A stretch of 64,000 nt of DNA from contig JBBMOL010000057.1 of NCBI GenBank assembly GCA_037954665.1, forward strand, positions 682,001 to 746,000, written 5' to 3'. The first letter of the stretch is position 1; every line of letters begins with the position of its first letter. The stretch comes from Laguncularia racemosa (taxonomy: Eukaryota > Streptophyta > Magnoliopsida > Myrtales > Combretaceae). The notes under the pieces are model-generated. The model was given only the letters and a program-made list of their open reading frames with translations, was not told where the DNA came from and made no database searches. Positions 9,866 to 23,032 of this stretch are shown here, one piece after another. Position numbers and translations under genes: made by a program.

Positions 9866-9870
9866 GTAGC
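9866..9870. repeat. Target site duplication GTAGC, right copy
   Basis: Identical to 2859-2863. The outer integrase frame resumes from here (reading SSYHP then a stop then SDGQTEV). Confidence 0.95.
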
Positions 9871-10753
9871 TCTTATCATCCTTAGAGTGATGGGCAAACT
9901 GAGGTACTAAATAAGGTGATTCAACAATATCTTCAAAGTTATGTAATGGAGTATCCGACTTTATGGGCCAAATTTCTACCTTGGGTAAAGTATGCCTATA
10001 ATACTTCTTATCATGATGGAGCCAAGGCTACTCTTTTTGAAGTAGTTTATAGCAAACCACCACTCTCTATTCCTTCTTATGATAGAGGTATGTTACGAAT
10101 AGATGAGATTTAGAGTTCAAATCTAGGGACAAGATTTTGAAAGAACTTAAGCAGTACTTATCTCAAGCTTAAGAAAAAATGAAACTATATGCTAATAAGC
10201 ATTTGACAAAGGTTGAAATCCATGAAAGAGATTTGGTTTTTATATTTTTACAACCTCACAAGTAGACGTCTATTTCATTAGATAAAACTCACAAGTTATC
10301 TACAAGGTATTACAATTCGTACAAGGTACTGAGGATGATAGGTACATGTGCATATGAAGTGGAATTACCTTCTTATACTAAGATATATAATTGCTTTCAT
10401 GTATCTTAGCTTAAGAAAACTTAGGGTACTACAATTCTAACTCTATCACTACCTATTGAACTTGTTTACAAACATCCTTTAGTGTCTCCATTGGCTATTA
10501 TTGACACTAGAACTATAGTTTGACGAGATCAACAAATACAGCAGAACAAATACAGTAGATATTGGTTCAATGGTTAGAAGTACCCTTAGAAGACATGACG
10601 TGGGAAGATTGGTCTATTTTTAAACAACTTCATCTTACATTTGACCTTGAGGACAAGGTCATTTTTCTAGAGGAGGAGCTAAATGTTACAACTAAACCCA
10701 AAAGATTTACACGTGCACCCAAATGGCACAAGGATTACATTAGACATGACTAA
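9866..10753 (+). pseudogene. Integrase C-terminal part and chromodomain of outer chromovirus
   Basis: The core resumes with SSYHP, a TAG, and SDGQTEVLNKVIQQYLQSY (catalytic Glu in DGQTE), then WAKFLPWVKYAYNTSYHDGA near 9963-10020. The GPY/F-like part near 10160-10400 is interrupted by stops but LSTRYYNSYKVL and YEVELPSY are recognisable. A chromodomain lies at about 10560-10670 (VQWLEVPLEDMTWEDW, FDLEDKV), ending with PKWHKDYIRHD and a stop at 10753. Chromodomains of chromoviruses direct integration toward particular chromatin. The domain is open over 63 codons although the rest is broken. Confidence 0.82.
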
Positions 10754-10808
10754 ATAGATTCTATTGTATAGCTAGAATAGTACTTATAATTCAAAATAAT
10801 AACAAACT

Positions 10809-11000
10809 TAGAGGAGGGAAAAGTAGTTAGAAACAAACTAAATTGTATTACAACATATATAAGAGAATAGACAAAGAATGAGATCAAGGACTTTACAATC
10901 CGTAAAACTTGGTGTCTCCTAGAGTTAGGCTTGACTTGAATAAGGTCATTCTCATCTTACTCCTTCATCCACGATTTTGTTTTGCAAACATGCAAAGAGA
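10809..11000 (+). repeat. Possible polypurine tract and start of 3' LTR of outer chromovirus
   Basis: A purine tract (AGAGGAGGGAAAAG, about 10810-10823) lies 55 bases after the chromodomain stop, followed by TAGTTAGAAAC and a TATATAAG box at 10856-10863. This is the arrangement expected at a 3' LTR start, but I cannot define the end and the matching 5' LTR is outside the window. Confidence 0.35.
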
Positions 11001-11470
11001 GAAAGTTAATACAATCAAAGAGAGATAGATATAAATAGATAAGTACAATTAGGGTTTGCTACCTAATAGAGAGAAAGAGAGGCAATATTTGAGTATTTGA
11101 GTGATGTCTCTTCAAAGGACTTATTAGGTTAAGTGTTGGACCAAGCCTATGAGTGAATAGACCCATCAAGTTGATTGCTTGTGAGTTGGGGTTGCATCTT
11201 CTAAGTGAAATGTTGATTGCTCCACTTGGATCAACATCAAATTGCTTGAACTCGTGCTTGCTACCAAGGTTGACTGAAAATAGTTTTTAATGGTTCTCAT
11301 CGCTTTGTCCACGAAATCATTAGACTCCATTTGAAATCTCTTGACTCGACTCCGTGCTTGTATCAACTTGCTTCGTGAGTTACTCTCCTAATGCTTGTAG
11401 CAAATAATTAGTGATAAAGAAATGGTTTTGTAATATTCAAAATCATAATAACAAGATTTGTCACAAGGCT
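11001..11470. other. No identifiable gene; probable transposon-derived sequence
   Basis: A minus-strand frame at 11166-11366 is open for 66 codons but has no family motif I recognise. The sequence lies between the outer chromovirus end and a minus-strand copia remnant and is probably decayed retroelement. Confidence 0.4.
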
Positions 11471-11474
11471 GCTA

Positions 11475-12110
11475 TCAATAAGACATTTCTTCAATAATAT
11501 AAGGGTAAAGAAGCTCAAACATCAAAGATCTAGCAACATTTAAGATATGTTGATATCGGGATTCAGCTCCTCCATTTTCTTTTGTAATTTGAACGCAAGA
11601 CTTTTGATGTATAATGCCTTTCTCATTATAGAAGTTTGGTAAGGAAAATTCGAGGCCATCTGTGTGGTTAATTGTCTTAGATTGGATAAACCAAACTGGC
11701 TAATTAAGAAGAATATTGCAATCATGGAACTTTACTGCATGCTTGATTGACTTATTTTCAAGGAGATACACCCAAGAGTGTTGAGAATCCATCGTATATT
11801 TTTAGAAAGAATAATGTTAACCACATGACAAATTAGTAAAATAGGATTTCCATAAGTCCATATGTACAACATCAAACAAACAATCTGGCTTGAAAATATG
11901 AACTGGAAAAGAGGATCTTATCAGTAAAGCTTGTTTATACTAACTGCACTGCATCATAATTTAGTACTAGACTTGTTTTGAAGTTTACATAAGTCCTTTT
12001 GAGAGTTGCGATTAAGGAGCTTGCTTAAAGATTTTGGTATACAATAACAGCTAGATTTCCCATGTACTATGATCATAGATCACCATCTGTCTAGGAGTCC
12101 TAATTCTACA
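11475..12110 (-). pseudogene. Ty1/copia gag-pre-integrase/integrase remnant
   Basis: Read on the minus strand, the sequence gives PVHIFKPDCLFDVVHMDLW (about 11910 to 11855), with the first catalytic Asp in HMDLW, then SWVYLLENKSIKHAVKF, then DGLEFSLPNFYNEKGIIHQK (about 11665 to 11605), with Asp replacing the more usual SDNG context, and finally a QHI-LNVARS segment. This order is that of the copia integrase core (rve). At least four stops and several frame changes break it. No RT was found next to it, so this is an isolated fragment. Confidence 0.75.
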
Positions 12111-13400
12111 TAAGCATATGGAAACATCTTGACATTGATTGAAATTTCACTGGAGAGAAAGTGGCAACAAAGATACTGAGTCCAGCATAGTTCCAACTGA
12201 AGACATCGCCAAAAAGGGTTTTATCTTAGTCATACTAGATAGCTATGAGGCAAGCTATATATGTGATCTAGATATATACACAAAGGTTGAGGGAAATGTT
12301 AAGGTTAGGGGGAAAACAAGAAAACATAAGAAATCGAGGATATATTTTCTCCCCTTAAAGTTATACAACTACAACTAATTGGACACATATCACATGAGCC
12401 ACAAGGGCTTTAACAAAATATATAAAACTCGAGTAACTTACTTGAAATATTGAAAACTTGATTAGAATTTAAAAGTTAAACCAAACATATAATACTTAGA
12501 ACATACTTATCCCAACACTTAATCTTAGCAATTAATTTGATTCCTGTTTTTACTCCATCATGAGGTTGGATAAGGCTTTGTCCGCTCTTCGTGTCTAAAG
12601 CGTGTGTGACGCAAATGAATTTATGCACAAGAATATTCAATCGATATTATAAAAATATATATATACAAATTGAATATTAATTATTTTAAGACTTTGATTT
12701 GAAATCTCTCCTTGATAAAGAAACATATGGGAGAAGGGGATATGAATAAAGTAAATGCCAACCAGAACCACTCTCCATCTTTCTAAAAAAAATGGACATA
12801 TGTGCTCATTAGAAAAGAATGGTGCCTATTTGTGAATCTTTTCAGCTAATATCACGATTTGTACTTTCTTGCTAGGACAATAAGCATCAGCATCAAGCTT
12901 TGCTGCTTTAAGCAGTATAAAGAAACTTTGGGGTGGGGGGGTGGAAAGAAGAGAAAAAAGTGGCATAAAGATGAAGTCTACACATTTGAAGACCGTACGG
13001 GTGAAATGAATCTTTTATTGTTATATATATGGATATTCTTCTTAACCCACATCCATGACTCTCCCATAAAGAAAAACAAGTGGAAAAACAGTTCTAGTTG
13101 AGGAAATAGTGAATGAAGCCATAAAAAATTATGGAGCATTTCAAATACCACGCATGGTTTACTGGACACAAACTAGATTGATATATCCTATCTGGCATCC
13201 TCATATCTAAGAATCCATATTATTCGATGCCACAAAAATACTTGATTCTATTTGTTTAGTTGGATAAAGTCTCCCTTTTTTTTTCAAATATTATTTTTTT
13301 GGATAAAAGCTTGATGCAATATATGATTAAAAATTTGAAAAATTGTTATGTATCGTGATAGGAACAAAAGCACCTTTTGGGAACAGGAAATCCTTATCTA
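12111..13400. other. AT-rich sequence without an identified gene
   Basis: A plus-strand frame at 12139-12378 (79 codons) and another at 12859-13101 have no recognisable domains. Otherwise simple AT-rich intergenic sequence with short A and T runs. Confidence 0.45.
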
Positions 13401-13408
13401 CATGGTGA

Positions 13409-13700
13409 ACTTTATCTTCGGGCAGGGCTCTTGTTCTGTTGCGAGCTAAGGAGGAAGCCATTCATGAGAAGGTATGCTTTGCACTAGAGAGAGGATTATG
13501 CAAATTGGTAACAAATCAGACTTTATATCAATTATAGATTCAATTCAAAGTCCAAAATCAGCTAATAAGAGTATAATTCCAAGTACCGAATACACCGTGC
13601 TTTTTAGATGAAATTTTAGCTCTATCGCTTTCACACATAATAAGAAGATAAAATAATGCATTCACAAAGTGGTTAGCCCCAAAATGATCAAATATGAAGT
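13409..13700 (+). pseudogene. RNase H-like (RVT_3) remnant, probably non-LTR retroelement-derived
   Basis: The frame from 13409 reads LSSGRALVLLRAKEEAIHEK and FALERGLCKLV. After a one-base frame change near 13512 it continues SDFISIIDSIQSPKSANKS, followed by FLDEILALSLSHIIRR and NNAFTKWLA. The spacing of the Glu (AKEEA) and Asp (SD) and the helix between them match the plant RVT_3 RNase H fold found at the end of L1-type LINE open reading frames and in some stand-alone plant proteins. No LINE endonuclease or RT was found nearby, so it is a short fragment. Confidence 0.6.
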
Positions 13701-15600
13701 TTATGTTGGGGATGGTCTAGAGGGAAGATTAGAGTAGATTTATGCATTATTGTTATTGCCGACAGCAGCAAAAGAAACCAACATAGTTAGTACTCATGCT
13801 TTGTGATGTTCTATTAATGCACCGTTGTGTAATGTAATACAATTTTGATCAATTGAAAGTTCATTAAGTTTGACTAAAAAAAAGCTGAATTGATTAGAAA
13901 AAAATTCTAAAAAATTACAAAATGGGCAAGATAAATCTTAAAAATATATGACGATACACTTACCTCAAAAAAACCTTATCTTAATTTTAAATCACAATCC
14001 AAAATACATTTAAAACAAAAAAAAACAAAAGAAGAGAGAGTATACAAAAGAAATTTCCAACCCATCACCCCCTCCCCCAAAGTTGTCCAATCAATTTGAA
14101 CCACTAAAAGGTTCGGTTTCTAACATACCTAGATTTGATTTGTTCATATTATTTTCTAGTAATAAGATCCCTGAGAGCGCATGCAAGTATATTGAGATTG
14201 CGTAACCCAATTGTCGAGTTATAATAATATTGCAAACTATTTTTTTCCCCTAGTATCTTTTAGATAGGAAATTTAATGATGTATTACTTAGAGGTGGGTA
14301 CACTAAGTATATATTGTCTATATACATTAATGGTTCTTTTAATGCATTAATTAATAAAAAAAAAAAACCAAGGTAGTTAAACCCAAATTGAACTTTGAAG
14401 TGGACAAGATTAGAAGTCAAGGGTTGAAGGATCCAACTAGAATTGTTAAATTTTATAATATCATTTATATTTTAGTTAAATGTGTGTAAAATAATAAATT
14501 CAACCAAATCATATACTCGAATATATCAAAACTTATTCAAACCTTACATAAATTTAAATGGAAATTTAAAAAATCAATTAATACATATCTAAATAGATCC
14601 ATGAACTTATAGTGAAATATAAATATACAACAGAAAAGACCAATTTATATATTTGGATCAATGGTTTGATCAAATCATCATCGTCATCTCTTAATTTCAA
14701 TTCTTGCTAATCATTCCTTATATCTTTAATAGTACCAAGTGGGAAAAAATGGTTTAATTTTAGAATTTAGAATTTCAATGTTTATGTATATTTAATATAT
14801 AATATTTTACTATTTTTCCTTTTGTATAATATTTTTTCAATATTTCTAAAAAAATTTATGTAATATTATGACTCATTCAACTTGTCCAGGTCATTTGAGT
14901 AGAGGTCAAACTGTGCGGGTCAATTGGGTCTAAACATACCTTCACCAATATGGTTTTTTTTTTTTTTATTCAAGCTAGCTCATCCTAAGCCAAGGGTTAA
15001 AGTTGGATAAATTGAATTAGGCCGATCAAATTGGGTCTCACTACATTGAAAAGAACAAGTCATTTTTTCTTTGAAGTTTGTGACATGGTGTTAATAGCCC
15101 TAGGATTTTTTTATGAAATCTCTTCATCATTAAGCTACTTTCATTGTTACATGTCTATGGGATTTTTTTATTACTTCTTTATCGATTTTGCTTATCTTTT
15201 TAGGGATTTTTTTTTTCTGGGTTTCTATATTCTATCCCATTCTTTCCTTGTTTCTTAGAACCTCCTTGTACAACCTTCATCACAATTATTCCTCTTCATT
15301 TTTCTCCTCTAAGGATTGTTCATGGAGCCTTAATTGTAGTCTTCATTGTCAATGACTTTTCGATTATTTTTTCCATTACCTATCATCATGTCCACTTCTA
15401 GAACCACCCCTACTAGCAACTATAGAACACAAGCTTACTTGACTGAGCAAGGGAAGACTAAAGAAGGTTCAAGACAAAGGGATTTAATACTAATGAGATT
15501 AAAAAGTTAATTGGAACTTGCTAAGATTTCTTAAAAGTCATTTTAGGCAAGTTCATTAACTCTATCAGCTTAAGATCTAATCTCTTAAGAAATGCATGCC
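13701..15600. other. AT-rich intergenic sequence, no gene seen
   Basis: Homopolymer runs and simple AT-rich DNA. The plus-strand frame at 15031-15258 is aromatic- and Phe-rich because of T runs and does not look like a protein. Confidence 0.45.
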
Positions 15601-15609
15601 TTAGACAAG

Positions 15610-16960
15610 CATTACATCAACTCTTGGATCATTAACTTAGTAGCCATAGACCATATGACCAACTTTGCACAATTTTTCCATTCATATACCCATGGCAAGC
15701 AATAGGAAAATTTTATACCAACTGGCACCCTAGCTATTATTCCACAATGATGAGATGTCTATATTACCCCTTCAATTGTCCTTTAAAATATTCTTCATGT
15801 GCCAAAAATGATAGCCAGCCTAATTTCTATTCAAAAGCCTAAATAATGTTAATTGTCATGTTCTTTTTCTATGTCTCATTGTGCTCTTTTGGATGAGGCA
15901 TAAGGGTGGAAGATTTGACTTGCTAAGGAAACAAATAGGCTCTATCACCTTGAATTGTCTTGAGATACCATGAGTAATGTATCTATGCCATTTCTCCTTC
16001 AAATAAAGATCTTCCTTGGCTTCAACATTTTCATATAAAGTTTCAATAGTTATGTTTTCTAAGTTATTTTAAAGATTAAATATTTCTAAGTTTCATTGTA
16101 AGGCTTATGAGTTAGCAAAACATACCCATGATCTTTTCTGATCAATAATAAAAAAATCTCTTTCTCTTTTCATTTGGTTAATAGTGATACTTGAGGACCT
16201 TCAACTATTGCAAATATTTCAAGGTCTCTTTGGTTTGGCTCTTTGGTTGAAGATTCCACATAATTACATGGATTTTTCTACTTAAACAAAAGTTAGATGT
16301 TTTCAATTTCATTTTTCATTTCCATTATCCTATGGTTTAGAACCAAGTTGCAATCAAAATAAAAAATAAAAAATCTTAGGTATGAAAATGATAGAGATAA
16401 CCGTAATAAAATTTTATCACCTTATTTTCAAAGAAAGGACATTATTCATAATTCATCTTGTGTTAACTGATCCTATCAAAATGGGATTGTTGAGAGAAAG
16501 AATGCACATATGGTTAAGACTACCAAAACCTTAATGTTCCAATAGAATGTTCCTAAATCCTATTGGGCAAAGGTAGTTTTCACTACTAGACATATGATAA
16601 AAAAGTTATCCTCACAAGTGATAAACAATAAAAGCCTCGTGGACATCTATGAAACTTTTTACACTCATTTTACAACATCAAGAAGCCTCATGGACCTCTA
16701 GTCATGATTTCCATGATTTTCATAGGTTTATTGTAAAAGAGGAATTGTTCCGAACCTGAAATTTAGGTCCATGAAGCCAACTCAAGCTCTGAAATGAGAT
16801 CATGGTAAGAACTAATGCTTCCTTACAAATTAATGGCACTCGAAACATCCATAGATAATACCAATCTCCTTATTGCTATTTAAAAGTGTATTAGAGAAAG
16901 CACAAGAGACTACTATGCCCAATATCCACTCCTATATCACCTAAAAACTTAAGGGAGGGT
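15610..16960 (+). pseudogene. Ty1/copia protease-integrase remnant
   Basis: In order on the + strand: NSWIINLVAIDHMTNFAQFF (about 15630-15690), corresponding to the copia protease start, where the catalytic DSGA has become NLVA; THGKQ and CALLDEA segments; then the integrase core with SLWFVTFVDDSTQLHGFFLL (about 16228-16290), HSSCVN and NGIVERKNAHMVKTTK (about 16450-16520), and VPKSYWAKVVF. A decayed linker toward RT appears near 16860-16940. Frames change many times and no RT follows. The catalytic Glu (VERKN) is retained. It is a different copy from the minus-strand remnant at 11475-12110. Confidence 0.72.
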
Positions 16961-18310
16961 CACGGTATGTAATCTTCTTGTAAATAGTTTTTTTTTTTCC
17001 CCTCTTATTTTTTGGACGTGATAATTGATAATGGATTAGGTAAAAATTGGTATACCGACTGGATAAGGATTGTGTATATATATGTATTGATATTTCTTGT
17101 AATGTATCAATGAATGAAAATTTTAGATTCTTGGTTTTCGAAAGTTTTTGATACCTACCCCTGCCATCGCTTTATTGTTCATATAGCCTGGGGAGATACA
17201 CTGCCATGAAGACATGAAGTCTTTCTTCTTCTGAAATCTTCCATTTGGGACCTTGTATGTTTTCGCTTTTGCTAAAACCATGACAAGACTTATACTGTTT
17301 AGACTATGGCATCTTTTTCTGTTAACATGTGAAATCACAATCATATAGGACAATGCTGAAGCAGCTCTAGGGCCGAATCATAGAGAGAATTATCAGCTCA
17401 TGTCCATACAGCCATAACTCGATTTGAAGTTCCAAATTACATGAAACTTCATAAAAAATTTCACTGTATTGGGAGCAAAGAGGATGTCACAAAATTTTCT
17501 ATGAATTGTAATTTTACTAAAAAGTAAAGAAGTCATTGAAAATTACAAATAATGAACAATTACATATAACAGTAAACAATTTGTAAGAGTAAGGCATTTA
17601 AGTAGATGATATTCTATTATGTGGACAATTATATTAAGGATAAATTTGAAATACATCCTTTTATTGTTTTATATAACTCTTTTATATTTAAAAATGAGCG
17701 TTTATATCTTAAATTAAAAAAAAAGTTCATTTAAACTTTTATATGATTATTTTATTCTTAATTTTATATATTTTTATTATTTTATTCAATAACAAAATAA
17801 TAAAAAAGAGACCTAAAAACACATTTTTGCAAAATTTTGAGATTTTAAATATTTAGTTTAATGGATAAAAATAAACGGACTCAAAGCAAATATAAGTGGA
17901 TAAATTTGTAATTTATCCTCATGTTTAATAAATGAAATTTACAAAAAAAATAAAGGAGAATTACAAAGATGAATGATTTTTTTTTTTTCTCTAGGCATGA
18001 CAAAGGATTAGAGACAAATTCTGGGACATACAAGATTGTTCCAATATGAAATTGTTTGTTATGTTTACATAGATATTTGCAAAACAAGTGGTCGTTGTGG
18101 AGCCCTGTGGATAGTTGTGAAGTATGAATAGAAATTTACAACCTTAGAGAACAATTGCAATATTGTCAAAAGTTGAAATCTTCAAAAAAAAAAAAAAAAA
18201 AAAGGAAGGTTATCATCTTCATTTTCTTGTGTAAATTTCTCTTGATAACCAATTTTATTTATATAAGTAAAAGAATAAATATCCTAATAGACTAACCTAC
18301 GGTTTACAAA
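16961..18310. other. AT-rich intergenic sequence, no gene seen
   Basis: Contains an A20 run near 18184-18203 and a near-palindrome GGATAAATTTGTAATTTATCC at about 17899, which could belong to a small MITE. No supported coding sequence. Confidence 0.45.
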
Positions 18311-18419
18311 TTCATCCTAAAGGAGCAACTTAAACATTGGCCGGAAGAAGAGGACCAAATCAAACCCATAATGCAATGCCAAGGAAGTTTGGTATGAAAA
18401 AAAATGATTGCCACAATTT

Positions 18420-18690
18420 GTTAGTGTAAGATCACACAAGACACTAAAGTCCCATCTGTGCTGGCTAGTATGTATGTGTTTGTCGGGGGCCTCAAAACGA
18501 GGATAGGAAACTATAAGACGAGGAAAGGAAAGTTGAGAGCGCTCGTTGGATGCTCTTCTCGGCAGTTTTCCCCAGTGCTGTCGCATTGGGCTTCGGATGA
18601 ACTCGAACAACGTGGGATGTCATCCGTACTCCGCTTCAATGTTTTGTCTCTTAAATCATTTCGATGCAAAAAGTAGGGAAACGATTGCAA
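18420..18690. other. GC-richer island of unknown origin
   Basis: About 270 bp with markedly higher GC and complexity than the flanks and long open frames on both strands (72 codons at 18458-18676 +, 97 codons at 18317-18610 -). I recognise no domain in either. Options are an exon of a degraded gene, an organelle-derived insertion, or a transposon fragment. Confidence 0.4.
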
Positions 18691-19833
18691 CCAAGTTACC
18701 TCACATCCTTTGTTAAATGGATGGTAATATTTAATGGAGAGTACAGTTTTTTTGAGTGTCAAATGTAAATCAACTTAATCAAAATCGAATGATATAGAGA
18801 TTGAGCTCGCATTTAATTATAAAGTTAAAACTTCAAAACATGAAATCCATTTAGTTTAAATTCTTCCACTTGAGCTTTGCTTAGAGTGATATTTAATAAC
18901 TTAACAAGCTTAACTTTATTTAATTAAACTAGTATAGGTAAACTTGATTATTTTAAAGAAGTTTCTTTTAATTGAATATATATTAAAATTTGGACCAACA
19001 TCAAATTCAATAAAACTCAATATATATGTTAAGTTCTATTTGAGCTCGATTAGACTTATTTAATCAAATAGTTTTAAGTTTCAATAGCCTTATAAGTTAT
19101 TTATGCAGCTCATGACCAAGTTTGACTCAATTAAAATCAAAATGAATCAAACAAATATTAAGCCAAGCTCAAATTGCTTATGGATTAATTAGATTTATTT
19201 GTCTGTCTAATGTTTGAGATAGATTTTAAATTATTTCTGATGTTAGAAACTTGTTTTAATCAGATTTTTTTCCATATCAAGATTAAGAGCAAGAATATAA
19301 ACAGCTGGAAGACCTCGAAAATAAAGATTTTCACCCAAAAAAATCGAGATCTGACGACTAACAAACAGGTCTATATAAAGCAAAGAAGACTCAAGCATTG
19401 AGACACGGTATTTCAAAAATAGTTCCAAGTGTTGTTGGGTGGGCATGTCATATCATTGTTTGAGATATTTTTCTTTCAGGTTGGATACAAAAATTTTTAA
19501 GGTCAGTATTCACATAATAGTTTGCAGAGACATTTGGACGGGGTTGTGGATCTAATAACGGAGAAATTGCATGGACAAAAACACTATATTCTAACATGAT
19601 CTTTGGATTATTTACTTATTTTTAAGGATAGGGAGTGCAAATATAATCTTCAATTTTTAATCTTTTTTTTTTCTTTTAAGTTATTCACCTTTTCAATTTT
19701 TCCGTTTGAATTTTCCACCCTACCAATTTTCATGAGTCATTCACATTTTAATTTGTTAGTTACTGAGTCCTTCACCCTTTCAAAATGATTGAAAAAACTT
19801 ACTGTCATATTTTTACCAATAATAATAAATTAT

Positions 19834-19867
<34 letters not shown>

Positions 19868-22800
19868 ATATATAATTTATTATTTTTAGTAAATATATAT
19901 ATATATAATACGCATATATTTTATTTTTCAAAATATTTTTTCTATTTTTTAATTTTTATTATTTTATCTATTTTTTAACATTTTCTTTTTTATTTATTTA
20001 ATAAAATTACATAGAAGAATCTAAACTTAACACATGTCACAAAACTAACAGTACATTAATGAAAGACTTTTTTGCATGTCTTTACAAATGATAAGAACTA
20101 AAATAGAAAAAAAAAATAAAAATTTAAGATTGAAATAGAAAATATACTAAATGTTTAAGACTAAATACGTACTTTTCTCAATTTAAAATGATATAGAAAT
20201 TTATATATTTCTCTCGTGATGGAATTCTAGGAATATTACTAATGTCATGCTCATTTGCAAGATATGATCAACTCGTTGCATATTCATACCTCATTAGAGA
20301 CATGCAAGGATCAATTGCTACTATTATATCCATAATAAATATCTAAGTAAGTATTTTGATTTCTTGTAATGATTCACTTTTTTCGTTATAGATTTTACAA
20401 TTTTCAAATATATATAAATACCATAGAAACCTAGACATCCTAAATCTATCTAAATTCACCTATCATCCAGCATCTGTACAAATATTGTTCCCATCTTAGT
20501 CTAGTGATTAAGTCAAACTCATTATATGAAATGAAAATCCCTAATGGATGAGTCGCAAAATAAAGTTCATAACTATTGTCCACACACATAATCATATGCC
20601 ATATACCCCACACATGCCTATAATTACTAACTACAGCTAGCATATTCATTGAGTTATGTTATTAGGTGATTCACAAAATCACAACCTTAGCAACTAATGT
20701 TAAGAACACTCCAATTCCACTTCTAAACATATCACTTGCAACAAAAATATGACATGATTCATAAACTCGTTGTCTGTGACAAATAATTTGCAAAGAGTGA
20801 TTTTATTTCTCACTACTAGTACCTAATCATCGTATATTGAGTTCACTAGCTATACCATACCATTAGGAGCATAGTCTATCTATAATGCTCAAATTATTAT
20901 CCTAGACCATCAATTCAAGTTATTGTAACTTCATTCCTATTCAGCTTTATCTATATCAATGACACACTAAGTCATCGTAGCAACCTTAACCTTACTTCTA
21001 GCCAAGTCAATTAGGAGCCATAATACTACCCTTTGCTCGTCATTGACTTATACACATAGGTTTAAATTGTCATGCATAATCACTATACACATTATCATAA
21101 TTTTATATCCATTGGTCCACTTCAACCATCAAACATGCACACATATCACACAATATCAACTATGTATTTGTAATATCTTTAGAGTCTTACCAATATCATA
21201 ATTATAATCAACACCTAATTCTAACGTAGAATATAGATTAATACTTATACATAATCAAAAATCAAAGACCTAATTATCCAATTAAAAAGTTGATCATAAA
21301 CCTAATAGGTTCGTTTTGGGTATGTGAACTATTATGTAATTGACCTAAAGGAAAGATGGTTGATTAAGATATAATCCCAATATGCTTGAGGAGCATTTAT
21401 GGGCAAGGAAAAAAGAAAATGGCAGCTAAATGATCTTCCCTTAATTGACTTTAATTTCTTTAATTCTTGCGAATATCTAATTGTTAGAGAATTGATCATA
21501 AAAAGAAAATCATAGGATTGAGGAAGTTGTTATGTCAACTGCTATCCTCTTATCTATATCACATTTGAATGTTTTCGATGGCCCAATTCGAGTTTAAAGA
21601 TGAGTGAGATAAACAAATCATCAATAATAATTAATTTAATAAAGTAACTTTTTAAATATATAGTCAAATATCCATGCTATAGCACAATTTCCTCGCAAAA
21701 ATATAGGGCATGGTACTACATTTTCTTGGCTTCCGTAAGACTGGCTGTGCTTAATATGTCTTGTCGACAATTCATGTCACAATTTTTTTTCTTCTCTCTC
21801 TCTCTCTCTCTCTCTTTCCCTCTCCACAGGGAAATCCCCTTATTACGTATCCACTGCAATCTTGCCTGCAGCAACTGGGACTGACCACCGGAGGAATAAT
21901 CATAATGATGAAATAGAAGCATCCCACGTGAAGAATTATTCTGCCTACGCGTTGTGACAAGATATATGTATTAAGATCGATAAAATGGCATGAAAGATTG
22001 AAAAGGTGAATGCTATAGTGTAGATGGTTTTTTTTAATTAAAATTTTAAATAATTTATAAATTAATTTTTTCTGTGATGTTTTCTTTAAATTTCTTTTAA
22101 AAATATTTATCATTAATTTTTTTTCTTTTTATTCACCAATTGCCAACTTATTCTAATAATTGCTTACAAACGGTACAGGACAAAAACGTGGAAACAGCAG
22201 GTCAATCACGACCTCATTTCATAAGGTTAGGGTACAATGCTACACATCTTGTCTTGTCCTATAAAGCAAGACGCTCCCTTTTGCGTGCTTTCCTCTGCTT
22301 GTCTCGTACACCAACATTTTTTAAATCAAGGAGGCAAGTCAAGTCCTTCAAACCCTATCATGTCCCCATATTTCAATTAGGAGCTGATATATTGTCACAT
22401 TTGTTCGATTTTCTCTAGATACGTAATCCCAGAATACAAATAGTAAAAGGGATTGGACATGTACACGATGAATACACATTACATCAATGTCAACATCATT
22501 TAGATAAAATGACTAAATTTATAGCGAAAAGAGATTAAATAAGGTTATGGAGAAGCTTGAATTACTATTACTTTAATCAAAAGTGTAAGAAATGGAATCG
22601 TTATCATTCTTTGCTAAGCTGATTATAAGAGATGGAATTTAAAAAAGCGCACTATTATATATAGTCATTAAGTATTACCATATAATCATAATTATATGGT
22701 GACTGTTTTTTATTTCTTATATTCATTTTTTTTTACAACTCCAAAGGGAGCCATTTCATTACTCTAATTTCATCATATTAGGGTAGCTTTTTTGCATTAT

Positions 22801-23032
22801 CATTTCATTATGTATTAATAATATTTATTTATCTAATTATATATATTATAATATCATAAAGATATAATACTAAATATTATGTTATAATATTATATTATAT
22901 AATATTGTAATTTAAATTTAAATTACTTATATTTATTAGTATTTAAAATTGCTATTTATTTCACCATAGATGTGATAGTTCTGGTGTGGTTATGGCGGCA
23001 ATAATTCTAGTGTTGGTATCTATAAGTAGTTA
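18691..23032. other. AT-rich intergenic sequence with simple repeats
   Basis: Holds a (TA)n block at about 19831-19875 flanked by an inverted repeat (CCAATAATAATAAATTA / TAATTTATTATTTTTAG), a GAGCTC-motif repeat region typical of plant MITEs (about 18800-19200), and a (CT)n run at about 21794-21815. Several 60-110 codon frames (for example 21772-22113 -) reflect low-complexity sequence. No host gene is supported. Confidence 0.45.

Larger units (their letters stand above)
1..10821 (+). mobile_element. Degenerate Ty3/gypsy chromovirus, interrupted at 2864-9865
   Basis: An old LTR retrotransposon whose 5' end lies before the window. Reading + strand in order I can see a gag zinc knuckle, a DSGS protease, RT with FFDDILVY, RNase H, an integrase zinc-binding region and core, and a C-terminal chromodomain. 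Order and chromodomain place it in the plant chromoviruses; a Reina-like clade is possible but not shown. Stops and indels occur throughout. A younger element is inserted in the integrase core, and the frame resumes after 9865 with the motif DGQTEVLN. A purine tract at 10809-10821 may be the 3' polypurine tract. The 5' LTR is not in the window and the 3' LTR boundary is uncertain. Confidence 0.88.
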
